A stretch of DNA of 13,456 bases from JBBDWJ01 sp040902925 (lineage in GTDB: Bacteria; Acidobacteriota; Terriglobia; Bryobacterales; UBA6623): NCBI GenBank assembly GCA_040902925.1, contig JBBDWJ010000307.1, positions 1-13,456 on the forward strand, in the 5' to 3' direction. Positions 6,650-12,232 of this stretch are shown here, one piece after another. Every line of letters starts with the position of its first letter. The stretch's first letter is position 1. The translations under genes and the position numbers were made by a program. The notes under the pieces were generated by a model. The model saw only the letters and a program-made list of their open reading frames with translations. It was not told where the DNA came from and did no database searches.

Positions 6650-7177
6650 TCATAACTGGCCTGCGGCTTTTAGCTCGGCTCCGAAAGTTGCGAGCGGCAT
6701 CACCAGCGTCAGCGGCTTGTCGTGCAGGGGCACAGCGCCATAACTCGCGTACCATTGGGCCGCCCGCTCGTTCTTCGCGTCCATGATGAGGACAACGCCG
6801 CCGGCCTCGACCGCAGCGCGCAGGCAGCGCCGCGCCGCGGCAGCCAGAAGCTGCCCGCCCAGCCCTTGCCCCTGCACGCGGACGTGCGTGGCAATCCGCG
6901 CGAGCCTGAATCCCGGAACGTCGTGCCGGGCGAGGCCGCGCCGCATCATCCCCGGCGTGTCCGCATAGGCGAGCGCGCCTGGCGCCAGACTGTAGAAACC
7001 CAGGATGGTCTTGCTGTCGGCGGCGTCGATCGCCAGGAAGGTTTTCGCCGCGCCGAGATCGTGGCTCTGGCGGGCGTAGCGCCGCAGAAAGTCGTTCATG
7101 GCGGCGTCGCCGCAATCGAAAGCCTTGCGGTCATGCTTCGGCGAGATCGGCTCTTCGTACCAGCCGGGAAGCGTCAT
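6650..7177 (-). CDS. GNAT-family toxin of a TacAT-type toxin-antitoxin system
   Basis: This 175-residue acetyltransferase matches the TacT/AtaT-like toxins that acetylate the aminoacyl group of charged tRNA and so block translation. The acetyl-CoA-binding stretch is RIATHVRVQGQGLGGQLL (about residues 94-111), with the Q-G-x-G-x-G pattern. A tyrosine at residue 143 in QWYASYG sits where the family has its catalytic tyrosine. The N-terminal F-x-C-G-x-x-x-M/L-x-x-F/Y pattern (FDCGDAAMNDFL, residues 20-31) is also characteristic. It lies directly downstream of a DUF1778 antitoxin gene and overlaps it in an ATGA, so the two are translationally coupled. Length is normal for the family and no key residue appears lost, so it is probably active. 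Which tRNA it modifies cannot be told from sequence. Confidence 0.92.
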   Translation of the reverse strand: MTLPGWYEEPISPKHDRKAFDCGDAAMNDFLRRYARQSHDLGAAKTFLAIDAADSKTILGFYSLAPGALAYADTPGMMRRGLARHDVPGFRLARIATHVRVQGQGLGGQLLAAAARRCLRAAVEAGGVVLIMDAKNERAAQWYASYGAVPLHDKPLTLVMPLATFGAELKAAGQL

Positions 7178-7494
7178 GTCCGCTTCGGCTTGGGCTTCGG
7201 CTTGGGCTTCGGCTTGGGCATCAGCTTCGGCATCGCTGCGATGGCCGCGCGCAGCCTGGCATTAGGAGCAGGCGGGTTTTCGAGCAGGTCGAGCACCCTG
7301 AGGCTGTCCCGCTCGGATAGGACAATACGCTCGGCCTTCTCGATGACTGCTTTGGCTTCGCGCAGCGCGGGCTGCAGAACGAAGTCGGTCAGATCCGTAT
7401 TCCTCAGCGCCGCCGCCCGCATCAGCGCCGCCTTTTGCTCCGGGCGCACCCGCAGGTTCATGCGCTTGTTGTCCTCGATGGGGGCTCTAGGCAT
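7174..7494 (-). CDS. DUF1778 ribbon-helix-helix antitoxin (TacA-like) with Lys-Pro tail
   Basis: This 106-residue antitoxin partners the GNAT toxin. The N-terminal half (NKRMNLRVRPEQKAALMRAAALRNTDLTDFVL) is the DUF1778 ribbon-helix-helix DNA-binding domain. The region SERDSLRVLDLLENPPAPNARLRAAI (about residues 60-85) is the conserved toxin-wrapping segment. After that comes an unusual tail of six Lys-Pro pairs, from three perfect 12-bp repeats, ending in KRT. Relatives usually stop soon after the PNARLR-like part, so the tail is an extension. The ATG at 7494-7492 has AGAGG about seven bases upstream. A palindromic operator and promoter lie directly in front, consistent with the known autoregulation of these operons by the toxin-antitoxin complex. 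Confidence 0.92.
   Translation of the reverse strand: MPRAPIEDNKRMNLRVRPEQKAALMRAAALRNTDLTDFVLQPALREAKAVIEKAERIVLSERDSLRVLDLLENPPAPNARLRAAIAAMPKLMPKPKPKPKPKPKRT
7183..7218. repeat. Three perfect 12-bp repeats encoding the Lys-Pro tail of the antitoxin
   Basis: CTTCGGCTTGGG is repeated exactly three times (7183, 7195, 7207), with a diverged partial copy further on. Each unit encodes Pro-Lys-Pro-Lys on the minus strand. Copy-number change would lengthen or shorten the antitoxin tail without shifting the frame and without affecting the overlapping toxin start. Confidence 0.9.
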
Positions 7495-7512
7495 TGCGGG
7501 CCTCTTTTCTAC

Positions 7513-7535
7513 ATGTACTCATTCAAAGAGTACAT
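7513..7535. promoter_or_regulatory. Palindromic operator of the TacAT-like operon
   Basis: ATGTACTC (7513-7520) and GAGTACAT (7528-7535) are perfect inverted repeats with a seven-base centre, located 19 bp upstream of the antitoxin start. Ribbon-helix-helix antitoxins of this family repress their own promoter through such palindromes. The right half overlaps the proposed -10 box. Confidence 0.8.
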
Positions 7536-7555
7536 AATTCGCGGCTTGGCGTCAA
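7527..7555 (-). promoter_or_regulatory. Promoter of the TacAT-like operon
   Basis: On the minus strand TTGACG (7555-7550) is followed after 17 bp by TACTCT (7532-7527). The -35 box is five of six to the bacterial consensus and the -10 box keeps the key first, second and last positions. The -10 lies inside the palindrome, so bound antitoxin would block RNA polymerase. Confidence 0.6.
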
Positions 7556-7603
7556 CTTGTGGGCATTGAAGGCGTACGTCAATGACCGGAATCAGAGCCT
7601 TTT

Positions 7604-7630
7604 GGAGATCGCTGGCTATCACCGATCTCC
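7604..7630. other. Eight-base-pair perfect hairpin between divergent promoters
   Basis: GGAGATCG (7604-7611) pairs exactly with CGATCTCC (7623-7630) around an eleven-base loop, followed on the plus strand by CCTTTT. It lies between the leftward toxin-antitoxin promoter and the rightward promoter at 7692, where no transcript is expected to end. It may be a protein-binding site or a transcription barrier between the two units. Confidence 0.45.
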
Positions 7631-7688
7631 CCTTTTCGCCCCGTTGTCGGAACTACTAGGATTTTGAGGAGGTTGCAGGCGATAGGGA

Positions 7689-7697
7689 TGGTATAAT
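7689..7697 (+). promoter_or_regulatory. Extended -10 promoter for the membrane-anchored protein gene
   Basis: TGGTATAAT at 7689-7697 contains a perfect TATAAT hexamer preceded by the TGn extension, which can replace a good -35 box; no good -35 is seen at 17 bp. Transcription would start near 7704, giving a leader of about 85 bases before the GTG start at 7790. Confidence 0.6.
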
Positions 7698-7789
7698 CAA
7701 CCGGGCCGGGAGTCGCATGGCAGTGCGGCTCGGCTTAGGCGAATACTCTTGCTGCTTGTTTACTTTAGCACAAGCAGGAAGGGTCTTGT

Positions 7790-8746
7790 GTGCCCATCTT
7801 TTGTGAAGAAGAACTTCGTTCCCCCGCGATGCCCGGTTACGCCAGTGTTTCCCAGAAGCAATTCGACCGACTTCAAGGTGCTCTCGACAAGCTCGCTAAT
7901 CGAGTTTCGTCCATCGACGGCCGACTGGGTGCCCCCAAAGACGAAAGCGCCCTGAGGCATCCCCTATTGATTGCCCTGTTCGTCGTACTCGCTACCGCGT
8001 TTGTTGGCTTCCAAAGCTGGATGGCTTACAGTATCCACACCTACAGTGGTCTGCTCACTGGAATCGAAGAAAGGCTAGGCGGCCTAGAAAAATCACTACT
8101 CAGTCACGGCCAACGAATTAGCACTATTGAGGTTTCGTCTCAACTGGAAAGGGCTGCGGCTTCGCCAACGCTACCCGAAAGCCAAAATGCTGTCGTAGCC
8201 GCCGTCGCAGAAGCGCAGCAAAAGGGGGTAGCGCTGCCAGAAGCACTAGTGGCCAAAACTGGCCAACAGCTCATTGAAACCGCTGAGAAGCAGCCCAGTG
8301 CCTGGGCGGCAGTATTAAAGTTGATCACGTACCGATCTTCCCTAAATACCATCAAGACCGGAACGCCGATCTTTCCAGGGGTAAACGAAACTCACTATGA
8401 GGTATTCCCACCGCCTGGGTTGTCGCCACCCGCCGTATTTCAATCGGGCCGAGCAGGAGTGCCGATTTCGCAAGCAGCACGCCTCAGCAGGATCGGCGAA
8501 ACCCTAAACGAAGATGTGGCAATCGGCCCGTTGTTCATGTATCTGAAAGGCGGCGCTGTAGATCTTGACGGAATGCACATTCGATCGGTGGCGTTCATTG
8601 GGGTTGAAGTCCACTATTCAGGGGGGCCTCTTGTGCTACAAAGGGCGACCTTTGTCGATTGTACGTTTGTAATCGAGAATGTTCAGCGTGGTCGCAGATT
8701 CGGTGAATCAATTCTCGCATCGACCCAAGTTGACTTCCAGACATGA
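7790..8746 (+). CDS. Membrane-anchored protein with coiled-coil and pentapeptide-like C-terminus, unknown function
   Basis: I do not recognise a named family for this 318-residue protein. The GTG at 7790 is preferred because AGGAAGGG lies six bases before it; the ATG at 7829 has no ribosome-binding site. Residues 20-47 look like a short amphipathic or coiled segment. Residues 58-80 are one clear membrane helix, and 84-125 again look helical/coiled (IEERLGGLEKSLLSHGQRISTIE). The C-terminus (about residues 262-300, GAVDLDGMHIRSVAFIG and VLQRATFVDCTFVIENV) has the alternating pattern of a short right-handed beta-helix, like pentapeptide proteins. It is convergent with the KAP NTPase gene and, like it, seems less GC-rich than the flanking chromosome. 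A joint role in phage defence is possible but only inferred from position. Confidence 0.75.
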   Translation: MPIFCEEELRSPAMPGYASVSQKQFDRLQGALDKLANRVSSIDGRLGAPKDESALRHPLLIALFVVLATAFVGFQSWMAYSIHTYSGLLTGIEERLGGLEKSLLSHGQRISTIEVSSQLERAAASPTLPESQNAVVAAVAEAQQKGVALPEALVAKTGQQLIETAEKQPSAWAAVLKLITYRSSLNTIKTGTPIFPGVNETHYEVFPPPGLSPPAVFQSGRAGVPISQAARLSRIGETLNEDVAIGPLFMYLKGGAVDLDGMHIRSVAFIGVEVHYSGGPLVLQRATFVDCTFVIENVQRGRRFGESILASTQVDFQT

Positions 8747-8753
8747 ATTCTGG

Positions 8754-8795
8754 CACCGGGCCGGGACCAACACAACATTAGGACAGTACCCGGTG
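8754..8795. terminator. Inverted repeat between convergent genes, possible bidirectional transcription end
   Basis: CACCGGG (8754-8760) is mirrored by CCCGGTG (8789-8795), with further partial complementarity between CAACAC and GTGTTG nearby. It sits in the 94-bp gap between two gene ends that face each other, where a shared terminator is expected. There is no T-run on either strand, so intrinsic termination is doubtful. Confidence 0.35.
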
Positions 8796-8840
8796 TTGTT
8801 GGAGCTGGTGCTGTTGAGTCGATGTGTGCTACTGTGGCTG

Positions 8841-11042
8841 TCACTCGTCAGGTAGCGGCTTTAGGTTGTCGGCGGATGCTTTCTTCGGTCGCCCCCAAGC
8901 GTCGCGAGGGTTTTGTACTTCATCAATGCACGCCTGCAAAGCAATTCTATGAATTTCTTGAAGCCATTCGGCTTTCTCATCTAGAAGGCGTGCACAACGT
9001 TCTGACAATTCTTGCCCGCCCATCCCTGTCCATCTTGTTAGCGCCGCGACATCACTTCGATACTGAGTGCTCGTGCTCGATGGTGGTCGATCGCGCATTG
9101 CACCAACCGCCAGCCAGCAAAACCCCTCATCACTCTGCGAAACATCCGCTGCGTAGCGAGAACCACCGCCGTCGTCCTGCTCATCCCAAAAATGAAGAAC
9201 GAACCCAAGAAAGGGTGTCTTAACCAGTAGGCCACTCTTGGCGAAGAACTTGACGCGCTGCAGTAGTACGTCTTTGACATGCTCTATTTCCTCTCTATTG
9301 AACGGCACATTCGACACGTAGCTGCCCGCCTCATACTTCTCGAGGTTCTCGAACCATAGATAGTAACACCGAGTCATGAGCGAAACTGAATCGCCACCTC
9401 GCCAAGCTTCAACTAAAGCTGAGACACGTTCAGTGCCTTTCGGAAGCAGATCTATGATCGCCGTGACAAGCCATGCAAACTCCCAGTCAGTTGAGAAAAA
9501 AGGCACATAATACGATTCTGTCTTCGAGATAAGTTGATCAGAAACTTGAAACACATTGATCAATAACCTCTGCCTCTCTTCTTTACTGAGGTATGTCGAA
9601 ATACTACCCCGCGAGTACTCCAAGAACTTTCTGAGTTTTACGTCGCCATCGTGACTCGTGGCAGTCGCGAGGTGCTGAAGATCCTCCAGCAAACCTTGGG
9701 GGAATGGTGACCTGAGAATGCGACCCAACTCGGCGGACGAGATAGCTCCCACGGGAATAGCAAGCCTCTCGTAGAAATCGAAGCGGTCTACGCTACAAAT
9801 TCTCGCCTCCTGCCGCCAAACCACTTCGAGTCCATCAAAGCGCGATTTCTTGTTCTGGGTGTTGAACATCGGAAACATTGTTTCTATCATCTTTGCGACT
9901 GGTCCACGATCCCCATCACGAAGAGAGCTCAAAAATTGATTAATTACGTTGATACGATCCTTGAGCTCGTCGTTCTCGTCACGAAACAAGAATCGAAAGT
10001 TCGCACGCGTCAGCCAGCTTCGGTTTGAACGGATGAAACTATAAGCCGCTGGGACTAGGACGCGCAGGGTGTGGAACCCGACAAAATCCACAGGATTGAC
10101 CTCTGACCTCACAGGCGGATAGGCAGCCCGGAGAGCGTTGGCCATGCGTTTCACGTCTCGAGGAGTGCGGATTAGGTGCTCTAAACCATCACGGTACAAG
10201 CTCTGCCAACGGTCTTGTTGCCAGACCTTAGGGGAAGTGTCGACCAGCTCTTCGATCGCCTTCTCGGTCATTCTTGCTATGCCAAGCTGATCAGGGGCCG
10301 GAAGGCTCCATACGGACTGCATGATCTTTTCTAGGTACTGATGCGGGTTGTGGATTCCAACTTTTGTCAGCATCTTTTGGACAGCTTCTTGATCGAACCC
10401 CAAGACGTAGATGAGGCGTGGCAAGCTAGCGATGGCCTTGACACATTGGAAGACCTGGAGAAGTTCTTCAGGGTGAAGTCGATCGAGATCATCAAGAAAG
10501 ACTACGATGCGATTTGGCTGGCGTTTTAGGACCTTCTCGATTTCATGCCGCAATGACGCAACATCCCTATCGCGGAGTAGCCAGCTCAGCACCTTCCGAA
10601 GGGCACTCGCGAGAAGGGCCATCTGCGTGGGTTCCGGAGCCGGCAGAAAACTGGAACTCAGTGCAGCACCGAGATTGTCAAGAAGGCTCGGTAGTGACTT
10701 CAGCTTTTCGAGTACTTTTTTGTTGGCCCTCAACTGCAGACTAATCTCTCGGATAAATTGTCTGAGTAGATCGTCACTGCCGGAAAACCACCAGGGCGAA
10801 AATTCGACGATGATTGGATCAACTTCAAGGGGAACCTGTGAGTTGATTTCATTTCTGTGCGTCAAGTAATATTTTGTAAACGCGAGAATAGTGGACTTGC
10901 CGGAGCCCCACTCTCCCTCGATCGAGAATACGAAAGGACTGTTTACGTCCATCGTTAGAATCGAATGAGCAAGAGCTTTGGCAAATCCTGAGCGGTCAAG
11001 TTCATCCTTCTTCGGGTCGCTAAGCGCGTCATCAGGGTGCAT
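8841..11042 (-). CDS. KAP-family P-loop NTPase, candidate defence protein
   Basis: This 733-residue protein carries a Walker A motif GEWGSGKST at residues 43-51, the KAP-type motif EFSPWWFSG at 80-88, and a Walker B motif RIVVFLDDLDR at 178-188. KAP NTPases are STAND/AAA-related ATPases. Characterised examples include the F-plasmid phage-exclusion protein PifA, and many lie in defence islands. Many members have membrane helices inserted between Walker A and B. Here that interval (about residues 110-160) is only mildly hydrophobic, so this looks like a soluble form. The roughly 400-residue C-terminal part has no motif I recognise and may be the sensor or effector region. The N-terminal LSDPKKDELDRSGFAKALA matches normal family beginnings, supporting the ATG at 11042-11040. 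The Shine-Dalgarno is weak. A strong hairpin lies 20 bp upstream. Defence is inferred. Confidence 0.85.
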   Translation of the reverse strand: MHPDDALSDPKKDELDRSGFAKALAHSILTMDVNSPFVFSIEGEWGSGKSTILAFTKYYLTHRNEINSQVPLEVDPIIVEFSPWWFSGSDDLLRQFIREISLQLRANKKVLEKLKSLPSLLDNLGAALSSSFLPAPEPTQMALLASALRKVLSWLLRDRDVASLRHEIEKVLKRQPNRIVVFLDDLDRLHPEELLQVFQCVKAIASLPRLIYVLGFDQEAVQKMLTKVGIHNPHQYLEKIMQSVWSLPAPDQLGIARMTEKAIEELVDTSPKVWQQDRWQSLYRDGLEHLIRTPRDVKRMANALRAAYPPVRSEVNPVDFVGFHTLRVLVPAAYSFIRSNRSWLTRANFRFLFRDENDELKDRINVINQFLSSLRDGDRGPVAKMIETMFPMFNTQNKKSRFDGLEVVWRQEARICSVDRFDFYERLAIPVGAISSAELGRILRSPFPQGLLEDLQHLATATSHDGDVKLRKFLEYSRGSISTYLSKEERQRLLINVFQVSDQLISKTESYYVPFFSTDWEFAWLVTAIIDLLPKGTERVSALVEAWRGGDSVSLMTRCYYLWFENLEKYEAGSYVSNVPFNREEIEHVKDVLLQRVKFFAKSGLLVKTPFLGFVLHFWDEQDDGGGSRYAADVSQSDEGFCWLAVGAMRDRPPSSTSTQYRSDVAALTRWTGMGGQELSERCARLLDEKAEWLQEIHRIALQACIDEVQNPRDAWGRPKKASADNLKPLPDE

Positions 11043-11061
11043 TGGAGTATCCCAGTCAGTT

Positions 11062-11096
11062 GATCTGGTCCCGAGCAGGTTCGGGAACGCCAGATC
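11062..11096. promoter_or_regulatory. Thirteen-base-pair bulged hairpin in the leader of the KAP NTPase gene
   Basis: GATCTGG (11062-11068) and TCCCGA (11069-11074) pair with TCGGGA (11081-11086) and CCAGATC (11090-11096), with a six-base loop and a three-base bulge (ACG). It lies between the ParE-like toxin stop and the NTPase start. It has no T-run in the minus direction. It may be an operator, a leader structure controlling translation, or a pause site. Confidence 0.6.
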
Positions 11097-11171
11097 GGGG
11101 CCAATATCTTAGGCCCAAGGGAGGACAGTCACCATGGGAAAATCGGCGTCAGAGCCCGAAATCGACCGGAG

Positions 11172-11495
11172 TTAGCGGCCCTCGCGAGTGGCTTGCCGCC
11201 AAGTTGCGAAATCCCGCGCCCCGTGAAGAAACGCCAACACGTGAATTTCGGTGTTTTGAACTTGGTAGATCAATCGATAGCGCTTCACGAAGAGCTCTCG
11301 AGTGTTGGTGTCGTCGATCTCGGGAACCCTCCGGCCGCGCTCGCTCAAAGTTGCCAGTGAGGCGGCCGCATCGAGCGCCTTGTCCAGCAACCGCGGCGCC
11401 GCATCCATCGAGTCTTCCCCGGCGTAGGCGACCGCTTCGTCGAGCATCGTTCGAGCCTGAACCGTCCAGACTACCTTGCGCGGCCGGCCACCCAT
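11172..11495 (-). CDS. ParE/RelE-family toxin
   Basis: This 107-residue protein has the family layout. An N-terminal helical hairpin (ARTMLDEAVAYAGEDSMDAAPRLLDKALDAAASLATL) is followed by RGRRVPEIDDTNTRELFVKRYRLIYQVQNTEIHVLAFLHGARDF, where the strands R-E-L, Y-R-L-I-Y and the terminal H-G-x-R-D match ParE/RelE consensus. These toxins either poison gyrase (ParE) or cleave mRNA on the ribosome (RelE); the sequence resembles ParE more, but the activity cannot be decided here. The gene overlaps the upstream antitoxin gene by 25 bp, so the pair is one operon. No truncation is evident. The start ATG at 11495-11493 lacks a clear ribosome-binding site, consistent with translational coupling. Confidence 0.88.
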   Translation of the reverse strand: MGGRPRKVVWTVQARTMLDEAVAYAGEDSMDAAPRLLDKALDAAASLATLSERGRRVPEIDDTNTRELFVKRYRLIYQVQNTEIHVLAFLHGARDFATWRQATREGR

Positions 11496-11668
11496 TTTTG
11501 GCGGAGTTCTTCCGCAACCTGCTCATGCGGAATCGTTTTGCCGGCCTGAACCTCGGCTCGGCCCTGAGCCACTGCTTGCACGACGTACAGATGATAAAGT
11601 ACATCCTCCAGGCTGCAATCATCCGGTAGCTGATCCAGGACGGCTTTTACGGTTTCTTTGGTCCGCAC
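11471..11668 (-). CDS. Small antitoxin paired with the ParE/RelE toxin
   Basis: This 65-residue protein begins with a GTG at 11668-11666, preceded by GGAG at eight bases. The sequence KETVKAVLDQLPDDCSLEDVLYHLYVVQAVAQGRAEVQAGKTIPHEQV resembles the short antitoxins often found immediately before ParE/RelE toxins: an N-terminal helix, LPDD, SLEDVLYxLYVxxxVxxGxAxxxAG, then H-E-x-V. The tight 25-bp overlap with the toxin supports the pairing. A DNA-binding domain is not obvious in so short a protein, so autoregulation is uncertain. Confidence 0.85.
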   Translation of the reverse strand: MRTKETVKAVLDQLPDDCSLEDVLYHLYVVQAVAQGRAEVQAGKTIPHEQVAEELRQKWVAGRAR

Positions 11669-11692
11669 GACGTTGACTCCGCTTCTGAACGC

Positions 11693-11698
11693 AGTATA
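11693..11698 (-). promoter_or_regulatory. -10-like box of the antitoxin-toxin operon
   Basis: TATACT on the minus strand lies 25 bp upstream of the GTG start and overlaps the palindrome GTATAC. The -35 position (11716-11721) reads GACGGG, a poor match, so this is a tentative promoter. Confidence 0.4.
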
Positions 11699-11716
11699 CC
11701 TCCCCCCCTCGACGGC

Positions 11717-11768
11717 CCGTCCCCCTAAACAATGCCCACGAACGGCTAGACGGGGCAGAGGGGGACGG
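11717..11768. repeat. REP-like inverted repeat with ten-base arms
   Basis: CCGTCCCCCT (11717-11726) is exactly complementary to AGGGGGACGG (11759-11768), with 32 bp between the arms. G-rich GGGGACGG-type palindromes between genes resemble the repeats mobilised by REP-associated tyrosine transposases. No such transposase lies in the window, so this is a resemblance only. Confidence 0.55.
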
Positions 11769-11822
11769 AGCCCTTAATACTTGTAACATCCAGGCAGATC
11801 GAGCCGTTGGAGGGCTTGCAAG

Positions 11823-12075
11823 TCAGAGCCCGCGGCAGGCGTCTTTGCGATGGCGCACGAACTCAACCGCGGATCTTGCGGGCCTCGCTCTGCATCGTGT
11901 AGACCCTGCCATACTCGCCGGCGCGGAGCCGGAAGCGATCCGGCGAGCCCTTCAGTTTTTTGACGTGAGTGGAGCTATGCGGATCGTCGCACAACGAAAC
12001 GATTTTCCCCATGATGCTGACTTCGCGGGGGTTGGGCGACAGCGCTCGACGGGTTTCAGATCGTCGGGAGCGGGT
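11823..12075 (-). pseudogene. RelE-family toxin remnant, frameshifted
   Basis: On the minus strand one frame reads PREVSIMGKIVSLCDDP, then VKKLKGSPDRFRLRAGEY and VYTMQSEARKIRG, and meets a stop at 11865-11863. This is the core and beta-sheet of a RelE/StbE toxin. Moving by one base at the end (from 11867) gives VEFVRHRKDACRGL and a stop at 11825-11823, which is the normal C-terminal strand with the catalytic-region HRK. The join ATCCGCGGTTGAG therefore appears to have one extra G. The upstream boundary is diffuse: weak similarity (TRSRRSETRRAL) continues to about 12075 without a proper start or ribosome-binding site. No partner antitoxin is visible. I interpret it as a decayed second toxin locus; a sequencing error could mimic the shift. 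Confidence 0.75.
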
Positions 12076-12232
12076 CTTTCCGACACATGGGGCATCCCGA
12101 GGTTGTCGATTTAATTCTTTTTGTGGCAATGACTTGCAATCGTGTCGCGGGCGGCGCTCGATTTGCTCTTCCGGTTTGGCGGGGCCTTCCTCACCTGCGC
12201 ACTGCCCCGCTTCAAACCCAGGAGACTCAGCG

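Noticed and set aside
11134..11175. 13-codon plus-strand reading frame with a good GGAGG Shine-Dalgarno
   Set aside because: Very short, overlaps the end of the toxin gene, and the peptide matches nothing I know; could be a relic of a lost gene start but cannot be supported.
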